From NCBI GenBank assembly GCA_964429005.1, contig CAYSAJ010000023.1, positions 1 to 27,081 of the forward strand: a DNA stretch of 27,081 bases, written 5' to 3'. This DNA is from JACRBE01 sp964429005 (GTDB taxonomy: Bacteria > Chlamydiota > Chlamydiia > Chlamydiales > JACRBE01). The translations under genes were made by a program, and so were the position numbers. The notes beneath the pieces were generated by a model. It saw nothing but the letters and a program-made list of their open reading frames with translations. It had not been told where the DNA came from and searched no databases. Of this stretch, positions 15,928 through 21,983 are shown piece by piece (the stretch's first letter is position 1; each line of letters starts with the position of its first letter).

Positions 15928-16371
15928 CTACAGTTGCGCTTTTTTAGCTTCTTCTGCATTAGATGAATCTGCTTTTTTAGCAGGAACTGAGCCGCTTCCT
16001 AAAATGAGCGTTGGGATCGCCATGATTAAACCATAAGCTGCTATACCGTGAGAAACAAGAGCACCCATAGCATTTGAAGAAAGAACGTTGATTGTTCTTC
16101 TGGCGAGTGTAGAGTCTTCTTCTGTTGATTTTTCAAGTTTTACAACAATCGCAGCAACAGCTAAAGCAGGAGAAGAAAGCACAGCAAAAATCGTTCTTGC
16201 TACACCTTCTACAGTCCCTGCGATGAAAGAAGCTACATAAGCAAGTCCTAATACCCTAGAGTATTTTGTGTTTTGTAAAGCCCCTGCTGCAGCATATGTA
16301 TACTTGCAAGTTTCTGAGGTGCTTACGACATTAATTAGTGTTGAAACTATTGAAGGTCCATAAATAGCCAT
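15928..16371 (-). CDS. Family member 5 of five: small hydrophobic-segment protein
   Basis: This 147-residue protein of unknown function gives the clearest view of the family core: YSRVLGLAYVASFIAGTVEG then VARTIFAVLSSPALAVAAIV (38-77), with Glu55, Arg59 and Pro68. A second hydrophobic segment (about 108-126, MGALVSHGIAAYGLIMAIPTLIL) follows a charged LEKSTEEDSTLARR linker, so two membrane-associated hairpins are possible. The ATG has AAAGGA six bases upstream. The reading frame ends at TAG just after AAA AAA GCG CAA CTG; the -1 frame then stays open for about 23 more codons to TAA at 15872-15874, which may mean the C-terminus has been lost by frameshift (see findings). A minus-strand promoter may lie at 16441-16469. 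This gene is divergent from hrcA. Confidence 0.82.
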   Translation of the reverse strand: MAIYGPSIVSTLINVVSTSETCKYTYAAAGALQNTKYSRVLGLAYVASFIAGTVEGVARTIFAVLSSPALAVAAIVVKLEKSTEEDSTLARRTINVLSSNAMGALVSHGIAAYGLIMAIPTLILGSGSVPAKKADSSNAEEAKKAQL

Positions 16372-16440
16372 ATTTTTTCCTTTTTTGAATAATTTGTTTT
16401 ATGACTAATATTTTAATATAATTATTAATTTACTTGTTTA

Positions 16441-16469
16441 ATTAAAATTATTATTATTTTGTTTTTCAA
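16441..16469 (-). promoter_or_regulatory. Candidate promoter of the 147-residue family gene
   Basis: On the minus strand TTGAAA (16469-16464) and TTTAAT (16446-16441) are spaced by 17 bases, giving a leader near 63 bases. The surrounding DNA is so AT-rich that chance matches are expected. Confidence 0.3.
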
Positions 16470-16570
16470 TAAAAAATTTGTTAATTTTTTGTGAATTTCC
16501 AAAAAAAGAGTATAATAAATTAAAAAATAATATCTCATTATATTGTATATAAATGGCTTATGAATGTATT

Positions 16571-16597
16571 TAAGCAGATGAAAGGTTTGAGTGCTAA
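16571..16597 (+). promoter_or_regulatory. Half-preserved CIRCE (HrcA operator)
   Basis: GAGTGCTAA at 16589-16597 is a perfect right half of the CIRCE operator (TTAGCACTC-N9-GAGTGCTAA). At the correct N9 distance the left half reads TAAGCAGAT, matching 5 of 9 positions. It sits immediately upstream of the hrcA -35 element. HrcA binding here would make the operon autoregulated; the weak left arm suggests reduced affinity. Confidence 0.7.
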
Positions 16598-16603
16598 AAA
16601 ATA

Positions 16604-16632
16604 TTGCATGGCGGATTATCTTTTGCTATAAT
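16604..16632 (+). promoter_or_regulatory. hrcA-grpE-dnaK promoter
   Basis: TTGCAT at 16604-16609 and TATAAT at 16627-16632 are separated by exactly 17 bases. The predicted start point (about 16639) is within two bases of the hrcA ATG at 16641, so the hrcA transcript would be leaderless. Confidence 0.65.
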
Positions 16633-16640
16633 CCTAAAGC

Positions 16641-17780
16641 ATGAGAAAGAACAATTTGAAGAAAAACCCCAAGAAAGAGAGAGAGAAGAAGGTCCTACTC
16701 GGCCTTGTGGACCTCTATATTCGCACGGGGAAACCTATTGGATCTAACACGCTGAAAGAGAGTGGTTTTGAAGCCATTAGCTCTGCTACGATCCGTAACT
16801 ACTGCTCTAAACTCGAGGAAGAGGGATACTTAGTCCAGCACCACACCTCTGGGGGCAGAGTACCGACAGACCTTGCCTATAAGTTCTACGCTAGGGCGAT
16901 GATTGACCATATCAATGTTGAGCCTCAAATCGACCTTGGCCTACATGAGATGCTCTTTAAAGAGACCCAGGCGATTAATATCTATCTTGAGCAATCTTTA
17001 GATTACTTATCTAAGGTCACAGGGTGCGCCTCCTTTTTATCCTCCCCGATCTTCGACCAAGACTTTATCTGTGGCATCAGACTCGTCTCTTTAGATGCGA
17101 CCAGGGTTTTATGTGTCATATTGACCCATTTTGGCTTTGTCCATACAGAGGTGATCTATTCTCAGGTAAAACTCAGCGGCTTTTCTTTAAGACGTATTGA
17201 AGAGTTTTTTGCCCAAAAGCTTGCAAATTTACCGCTGCAGGAGCTCTCAGACGAAGAAAGAGCTTTTGCTGAGCGCTGTTTCCATGAAATAGCCCTTAGA
17301 AACATCGTACAAATCGGCAGCCCCCAAAAAGGGATGATTTACAGAGCGGGCCTATCTGAATTATTAAATTATCCTGAGTGTCAAGATACAAATGTCCTAG
17401 CAAACGCCCTTCGACTTTTTGAAAAACCCTCTCTCATGAGTTCTCTTCTTAAAGAAACTCTGCAAGGTAGATCTCTTAAGTTTTGGATTGGAAATGACCT
17501 CAGCGCTTATACCATCGAAGGAGAAGGTTTTGCCCTAGTGAGCGTCCCCTACTTTATCCACCAAAAACCTGTTGGGGCGATCGCGATCTTAGGTCCGTCG
17601 AGAATGTATTACCCGAAAATGTTTGGCCTATTATCATCTTTATCTCGATATCTTTCGGAAAGTTTAACAAAGAGTATCTATAAATTTAACATTGCATGGC
17701 ATCCCTCTCAATTCGATGGGGACTATCCTGTAAAAACCCTCGATCATGGTTCTCGCATGATCGAAGATATGCGAACATAA
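16641..17780 (+). CDS. hrcA: Heat-inducible transcription repressor HrcA
   Basis: HrcA represses chaperone operons by binding the CIRCE operator and is released on heat shock. This copy has 379 residues. The N-terminal winged helix is clear: GSNTLKESGFEAISSATIRN (34-53) and the wing LVQHHTSGGRVPTD (64-77). A GAF-like sensor domain follows (about 100-340). About 33 residues (from NIAWHPSQFDGD) extend past the usual HrcA end; chlamydial HrcA proteins are known for such a C-terminal tail, reported to reduce DNA binding. The start is set by homology, since RKEKKVL-like sequence plus DLYIRTGKPIGS is the family N-terminus and no other good start exists, although no ribosome binding site precedes the ATG and the promoter predicts a leaderless message. 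It is followed by grpE, whose AAGGAG site overlaps the hrcA stop. Confidence 0.96.
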   Translation: MRKNNLKKNPKKEREKKVLLGLVDLYIRTGKPIGSNTLKESGFEAISSATIRNYCSKLEEEGYLVQHHTSGGRVPTDLAYKFYARAMIDHINVEPQIDLGLHEMLFKETQAINIYLEQSLDYLSKVTGCASFLSSPIFDQDFICGIRLVSLDATRVLCVILTHFGFVHTEVIYSQVKLSGFSLRRIEEFFAQKLANLPLQELSDEERAFAERCFHEIALRNIVQIGSPQKGMIYRAGLSELLNYPECQDTNVLANALRLFEKPSLMSSLLKETLQGRSLKFWIGNDLSAYTIEGEGFALVSVPYFIHQKPVGAIAILGPSRMYYPKMFGLLSSLSRYLSESLTKSIYKFNIAWHPSQFDGDYPVKTLDHGSRMIEDMRT

Positions 17781-17789
17781 GGAGACTGA

Positions 17790-18170
17790 ATGGACCAAGA
17801 AAACGACAAAAGATGTAGCGAGGAAGAGACATGCTGCTCTCACCATGAGAGTTGTGAGACCGAAAAAAGCGCTCAGCAAAAAGCAGAAGAAGAAGCTTTT
17901 GAATTTAAAAACAAATACTTCCTCCTTCTAGCCGAGCTTGAGAACACTCGCAAGAGACTGCAAAAAGAAAAGCAGGACATGATGAAGTTTGCTGTGGAAA
18001 ACGTGCTTGCAGACTTTTTAAATCCAATTGAAAGTATGGAAAAAGTCATGGGCTTTAGTGACCAAATGTCCCAAGAAACCAAAAACTGGGTGTTTGGTTT
18101 TAAGATGCTTTTTGAGCAACTGAGAAGCGTCCTTTCAGAGCATGGTGTTGTCGCTTACGATAGCGTTTGA
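17790..18170 (+). CDS. grpE: GrpE nucleotide exchange factor, N-terminal part (frame broken)
   Basis: GrpE is the dimeric nucleotide exchange factor of DnaK. This frame of 126 residues holds the long dimerisation helix (about 35-75, with FKNKYFLLLAELENTRKRLQ) and the four-helix-bundle region (NVLADFLNPIESMEKVMGF, then WVFGFKMLFEQLRSVLSEHG). It stops at TGA (18168-18170) right after VVAYDSV, where GrpE proteins continue into a beta domain beginning with G-x-x-F-[DN]-P. That domain is present downstream in the +1 frame. An AAGGAG site, overlapping the hrcA stop, lies five bases before the ATG. The N-terminus carries an unusual Cys/His cluster (Cys9, 15, 16, 22 with His18, 19). Either grpE is damaged, recoded, split into two proteins, or mis-sequenced here. 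Confidence 0.9.
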   Translation: MDQENDKRCSEEETCCSHHESCETEKSAQQKAEEEAFEFKNKYFLLLAELENTRKRLQKEKQDMMKFAVENVLADFLNPIESMEKVMGFSDQMSQETKNWVFGFKMLFEQLRSVLSEHGVVAYDSV

Positions 18171-18336
18171 CCCTCATCTTCATGAAGCTGTCGAAGTAGA
18201 AGAAATTGAAGAAGGGAAAGAAGGACAAATCGTTGCTGAGTTTGCGAAAGGGTACAAGTGTGGCGAAAGAGTACTGCGCCCAGCCCGCGTAAAAGTGACT
18301 AAATTAAGAGTGGCTGAGCCGCAAGCTAGCGAATAA
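18142..18336 (+). CDS. grpE: GrpE C-terminal beta domain in the +1 frame (broken gene, second part)
   Basis: This frame encodes the C-terminal wing of GrpE that contacts the DnaK ATPase domain: FDPHLHEAVEVEE then GQIVAEFAKGYKCGERVLRP and ARVKVTK. The homology begins at Phe-Asp-Pro (from 18166), only two bases before the upstream frame's stop. An ATG exists at 18142 inside the upstream part, giving 64 residues (MVLSLTIAFDPH), but it has no convincing ribosome binding site and its first eight residues have no GrpE counterpart. Expression as a separate protein is therefore less likely than a continuous grpE interrupted by a small deletion or read by a +1 shift. It ends 32 bases before dnaK. Confidence 0.8.
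   Translation: MVLSLTIAFDPHLHEAVEVEEIEEGKEGQIVAEFAKGYKCGERVLRPARVKVTKLRVAEPQASE
18165..18171 (+). other. grpE frame junction (GTT TGA C)
   Basis: The last sense codon GTT is followed by TGA and C. A +1 slip at GTT-T would give ...YDSV-DPHLHEAV... and restore the frame. The prfB programmed site is CTT TGA C, so the stop context is alike, but the Shine-Dalgarno-like stimulator that precedes the prfB site is absent. Compared with the Chlamydia-type GrpE order (Y-x-S-x-G-x-x-F-x-P), only one base separates AGC from TTT GAC where about twelve are expected, consistent with an 11-base deletion. Confidence 0.75.
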
Positions 18337-18368
18337 AAAGTTATAAAAATATTAGGAGAACAAATCGT

Positions 18369-20297
18369 ATGACATCCAAGAAAAAATCTGGAAAAATCAT
18401 TGGAATCGACCTCGGAACAACCAACTCATGTGTTGCTGTTATGGAGGGAGGCCAAGCGAAAGTTATTGCTAACGCTGAAGGAACAAGAACAACACCTTCT
18501 ATCGTAGCATACAAAGGAAATGAAAGACTTGTAGGAATTCCTGCAAAGCGACAAGCGATCACGAACCCTGAAAAAACGATTTACTCATCGAAGCGATTCA
18601 TTGGAAGAAAAGCCGCAGAAGTTCAAGGGGAAATCAAAATGGTTCCCTACAAAGTGACTTCTAACCCCAATGGAGATGCAGTTTTTGAAGTTGATGGCAA
18701 ACTTCTCTCCCCTGAAGAAGTTGCTGCTCAAATCCTCATCAAAATGAAGGAAACAGCAGAAGCTTATCTAGGAGAAGAAGTGACAGAAGCTGTTATTACA
18801 GTTCCTGCTTACTTTAACGACTCTCAAAGACAATCTACAAAGGACGCGGGTAAAATCGCAGGACTTGAAGTTAAAAGAATTATTCCTGAGCCCACAGCGG
18901 CTGCACTCGCTTACGGTCTGGATAAACAAGGGCAAGACAAAAAAATTGCTGTCTTTGACCTCGGTGGTGGTACTTTTGACGTCTCAATTCTTGAGATCGG
19001 TGATGGTGTTTTTGAAGTACTTGCCACAAATGGTGACACACACCTTGGTGGAGATGACTTTGATGACAAAATCATCCGTTGGATGGTCAGTGAATTTAAA
19101 AAAGAAACAAACATCGATTTAACGCAAGACAAGATGGCCCTCCAGCGTCTAAAAGATGCTGCTGAGAAAGCGAAAATTGAACTTTCAGGCACATCTTCTA
19201 CCGAGATCAATCAGCCGTTCATTACGATGGATGCCTCTGGTCCAAAGCACCTTTCTTTAACGCTCACTCGCGCTAAACTCGAAGAGCTCACTCATGATCT
19301 CATTGAGAGATGCGTAGGCCCTTGCCGCAAAGCACTTCAAGATGCAAATCTTAGCAAAGTAGATGATGTGATCTTAGTGGGTGGTATGACACGTATGCCT
19401 GCTGTTCAAGCGAAGGTTAAAGAAATCTTCAACATGGAACCACACAAAGGGGTAAACCCTGATGAAGTGGTAGCGATTGGCGCTGCAATCCAAGGTGGTG
19501 TTCTTGTAGGAGATGTCAAAGATGTACTTCTTCTTGACGTCATTCCTTTAACTCTTGGTATCGAAACACTCGGTGGTGTACTCACTCCGATTGTTGAGAG
19601 AAACACAACAATTCCTGTGCAGAAGAAACAAGTCTTCTCTACAGCTTCTGACAACCAGCCTGCTGTAACGATTGTTGTACTTCAAGGTGAGCGTCCGATG
19701 GCTCGAGACAACAAAGAGATTGGTCGTTTTGATCTTACAGAAATCCCTCCAGCACCGCGTGGAACACCACAAATTGAAGTGGCGTTTGACATTGATGCTG
19801 ATGGTATCTTGCATGTTTCTGCGAAAGATTTAGGATCTGGGAAGCAACAAAAGATCCGTATCGAAGCCAAATCAGGTCTTAGCGATACAGAAATCGATCG
19901 CATGGTGAAGGATGCTGAAGCTCACAAAGAAGAAGACAAAAAGAAAAAAGAAGTCGTCGACGTAAGAAATGAAGCTGACGCTACCCTCTTTAGAGCAGAA
20001 AAAGCTCTTAAAGATTATAAGGATAAAATACCAAGCCAGATCGCTAGTGAGATCATGAGCAAAGTAGAAAGCCTTAAGCAAGCGATGGAGTCCAGCCAAG
20101 TTGACGCGATGAAAAATGCCACAGCTGAGCTGAGCTCGGTTATGCAAAAAATTGGTGAAGAACTTGCAAAAGGGGCAGGCCCCTCAGCAGGAGCTCCTCA
20201 TGCTCATGCAGGCCCTCAGCCAGGCGCAACCTCTCAGAAAAAATCTGACGAGATGGAAGAAGCTGAAGTGGAAATCATCGACGAAGAGAAGAAATAA
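18369..20297 (+). CDS. dnaK: Chaperone protein DnaK (Hsp70)
   Basis: This 642-residue ATP-dependent chaperone folds and protects cytoplasmic proteins with DnaJ and GrpE. The nucleotide-binding domain shows GIDLGTTNSCVAVMEGG (12-28), VFDLGGGTFDVSILE (195-209) and ILVGGMTRMPAVQ (335-347). The interdomain linker DVLLLDV is at 385-391. The substrate-binding beta domain and helical lid follow, then a Gly/Ala/Pro/His-rich spacer and an acidic end (EEAEVEIIDEEKK), slightly different from the common EEVD-like tail. Length and motifs are normal, so the protein should be functional. AGGAG at 18354-18358 lies ten bases before ATG. It is the last gene of the hrcA-grpE-dnaK unit and is followed by a strong terminator. 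It is likely controlled by HrcA through the CIRCE-like site at 16571-16597. Confidence 0.99.
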   Translation: MTSKKKSGKIIGIDLGTTNSCVAVMEGGQAKVIANAEGTRTTPSIVAYKGNERLVGIPAKRQAITNPEKTIYSSKRFIGRKAAEVQGEIKMVPYKVTSNPNGDAVFEVDGKLLSPEEVAAQILIKMKETAEAYLGEEVTEAVITVPAYFNDSQRQSTKDAGKIAGLEVKRIIPEPTAAALAYGLDKQGQDKKIAVFDLGGGTFDVSILEIGDGVFEVLATNGDTHLGGDDFDDKIIRWMVSEFKKETNIDLTQDKMALQRLKDAAEKAKIELSGTSSTEINQPFITMDASGPKHLSLTLTRAKLEELTHDLIERCVGPCRKALQDANLSKVDDVILVGGMTRMPAVQAKVKEIFNMEPHKGVNPDEVVAIGAAIQGGVLVGDVKDVLLLDVIPLTLGIETLGGVLTPIVERNTTIPVQKKQVFSTASDNQPAVTIVVLQGERPMARDNKEIGRFDLTEIPPAPRGTPQIEVAFDIDADGILHVSAKDLGSGKQQKIRIEAKSGLSDTEIDRMVKDAEAHKEEDKKKKEVVDVRNEADATLFRAEKALKDYKDKIPSQIASEIMSKVESLKQAMESSQVDAMKNATAELSSVMQKIGEELAKGAGPSAGAPHAHAGPQPGATSQKKSDEMEEAEVEIIDEEKK

Positions 20298-20323
20298 ACC
20301 TTGTTTAGTTTCTTTGGATATCA

Positions 20324-20351
20324 AAAACCCCCTCATAAATGAGGGGGTTTT
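20324..20351. terminator. Bidirectional terminator between dnaK and the leftward 255-residue gene
   Basis: AAAACCCCCTCAT (20324-20336) and ATGAGGGGGTTTT (20339-20351) form a 13-bp perfect stem with A and T runs on the two sides, so it can end transcripts from both directions. Confidence 0.93.
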
Positions 20352-20362
20352 CTATTTTTACA

Positions 20363-21130
20363 CTACCTAGCAGGAAGACCTGTAGTTTTTAGAATCTGAG
20401 AAGCACGCGAAAAGATACTATCTTCAGGATGATCCCCTCCATTTTGTCTCATGCACCACAAAGGCACCGTGACTTGAAGGACGATATCCACGTTGAATCG
20501 ATCTTCAGTATCTCTCCTAGATGGATCCACCAAGCAAATTTCCCTACTCATATGGATACCAAACCTTTTACCTTGTTCAGAAGAGGCAAAATGTAGGGCT
20601 CTTGCAATCATTTTCATGACACTACTTAAGCATTTTGTTACTTTCTTACCTTCTTCTGATCCATGAAGTATCAAGTTTCTTTCTAGACTGGCATTCCCCT
20701 TTTTTGCTTGACCTTCTAGAGAGGGTGAGAGGATCAAGCAGTCTCCCAAAATGAGCCGAAAATTGGAAAGCCGAAAGGTTATGGCTTTGAGCCTGGTGTC
20801 ACTATAGTCTATTCTAGAGGAGGTATAGGCCAGCTGATTCAATACAGCGCAACCAAGAGTATTGATATCGGAGGTCTTCTCTAAAAAGGCATAACGGAGA
20901 ATGCAGTAATTTGCTGTCATTTTTTTTCCCCGTTTTTCGGCGAGTTTCTCCGTGTTTTGATTTTTTCCCACAAAAACTATCTGGCCACATCTTGTCAAAC
21001 CAGGATCATAACCACGCTCTAGTTCTAAAGGAGTTAAATGGCTTCGGAGAGGATTACTGAGCCCCGTCTCAAATTTGTGTCTTATATATGTAAAAGGATA
21101 CTCAGGAAGTGCTGATATTGGTGCTGCCAT
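20363..21130 (-). CDS. Hypothetical protein, paralogue 1 of a pair
   Basis: This 255-residue soluble protein is not recognised. It aligns along most of its length with the 245-residue protein encoded just upstream: both share an N-terminal P-F-x4-R-x2-F-x3-L-S-x-P pattern, L-T-x2-E-x-E-x-G, G-x-I-x-F-V, a central [ST]NFRL, and an F-x-R-A-x2-I-L segment near the C-terminus. The mix of alternating hydrophobic residues suggests an alpha/beta fold. There is no signal peptide, membrane segment or known catalytic motif. The ATG has only a weak GAAG-type ribosome binding site; a possible promoter lies at 21158-21187. It shares the bidirectional terminator with dnaK. Confidence 0.75.
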   Translation of the reverse strand: MAAPISALPEYPFTYIRHKFETGLSNPLRSHLTPLELERGYDPGLTRCGQIVFVGKNQNTEKLAEKRGKKMTANYCILRYAFLEKTSDINTLGCAVLNQLAYTSSRIDYSDTRLKAITFRLSNFRLILGDCLILSPSLEGQAKKGNASLERNLILHGSEEGKKVTKCLSSVMKMIARALHFASSEQGKRFGIHMSREICLVDPSRRDTEDRFNVDIVLQVTVPLWCMRQNGGDHPEDSIFSRASQILKTTGLPAR

Positions 21131-21157
21131 AGAAAATCTTCATTAAAGAAAAGAAAA

Positions 21158-21187
21158 AATATAGTTGAAAAAGCCTGTTTTTAACAA
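21158..21187 (-). promoter_or_regulatory. Candidate promoter of the 255-residue gene
   Basis: On the minus strand TTGTTA (21187-21182) and TATATT (21163-21158) are separated by 18 bases, about 30 bases before the ATG. No terminator is visible in the spacer after the 245-residue gene, so cotranscription with it is also possible. Confidence 0.35.
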
Positions 21188-21240
21188 ACAAATCCAATAG
21201 AGCTGCAATAAATTATTGATTACTTTGACAGCTACTAAGC

Positions 21241-21978
21241 TTAAGGTTCTTCGGTAATTGTATAGCGACCATCAGGATCTAGAATTTCTGCCGCGCGCAG
21301 AAAAACATTTGAACGAGGATCACCTGAGGCGTTGGCTCTCAAATCTTCGGGTGAAGGAAGAACATCAAGACTTACGTCGTAGCTCATCGGAGAAACTCTT
21401 CTGACGAGTGTAGTCATTCTGAGAGAGCAGCTTTTATCTTGTTCTCTCTCTGCTTCAGATAAGGCTGTGATGACAAGTCTAACAATGCCACTATAGAAGC
21501 TTTCAACTTGCCTCAGCTCTGGGGCGTGCCTTGTTGTAAACATGACTTCTGATGCAAGTTCTGGACTCCTAACTTCGGTGCCTTCTGGGCCCCATAGTCG
21601 TTGTCGCGGATAAGGCATTGTTAAACGAAAATTCGTGACAAGAAAACGAGGACTTTCAGTAGAAGATCCTGTAGGCGATCTTGTTCGATCTGCAATAATC
21701 GCTAAATGATCAAAAATAGCCACAGCAATTCGATTCATATCATGGGTTTTAATAAAGCATGTGTAGGGAAGACTTGATGAGCGACGCTCTTCATAGGCAT
21801 AGGGCCCAAACCCCCAATACGTTGATCGACGGGTGACAAAGTGGATCCTTCCTGATTTGGCGCCTGTAAAACCCATTTCAGTTTCTTCTGTAGTCAGCTC
21901 CCTCACTTTGGCAGGGGAGCTTAAAAAATAGGCAAAAAGATCTCTTTCTGGCGCAAAAGGAAGATATGATATTTCCAT
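21241..21978 (-). CDS. Hypothetical protein, paralogue 2 of a pair
   Basis: This 245-residue protein is not recognised. The longest open frame would begin at 22134, but that overlaps the conserved end of rseP by about 150 bases and its extra N-terminus (Cys, Asp, His and Ser rich) has no counterpart in the paralogue. The ATG at 21978 begins MEISYLPFAPERDLFAYFLS, lining up with LPEYPFTYIRHKFETGLS of the 255-residue protein, and lies five bases after the rseP stop, so I prefer it; TAGG four bases upstream is a poor but possible ribosome site. Shared patterns include LTTEETEMG, GRIHFV, TNFRL and FLRAAEIL. No signal peptide or membrane segment is seen. Position directly after rseP suggests cotranscription with ytgCRD-dxr-rseP. 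Confidence 0.75.
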   Translation of the reverse strand: MEISYLPFAPERDLFAYFLSSPAKVRELTTEETEMGFTGAKSGRIHFVTRRSTYWGFGPYAYEERRSSSLPYTCFIKTHDMNRIAVAIFDHLAIIADRTRSPTGSSTESPRFLVTNFRLTMPYPRQRLWGPEGTEVRSPELASEVMFTTRHAPELRQVESFYSGIVRLVITALSEAEREQDKSCSLRMTTLVRRVSPMSYDVSLDVLPSPEDLRANASGDPRSNVFLRAAEILDPDGRYTITEEP

Positions 21979-21983
21979 ATAGC

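Noticed and set aside
15943..15951. A AAA AAG-like slippery heptamer near the end of the 147-residue gene
   Set aside because: The A run and G are present, but the zero frame reads AAA AAA GCG, not A AAA AAG, so the classic dual-slip phase is wrong; kept only as a possible indel site.
13333..16371. Assigning the five-gene family to Inc proteins
   Set aside because: The hydrophobic cores are about 35-40 residues with a conserved charged pair, not the plain long bilobed domain of Inc proteins; similarity of role is only a hypothesis.
18911..19210. 99-residue minus-strand frame inside dnaK
   Set aside because: Antisense to the conserved DnaK nucleotide-binding domain; low-complexity Ser/Arg composition typical of shadows of highly biased codons.
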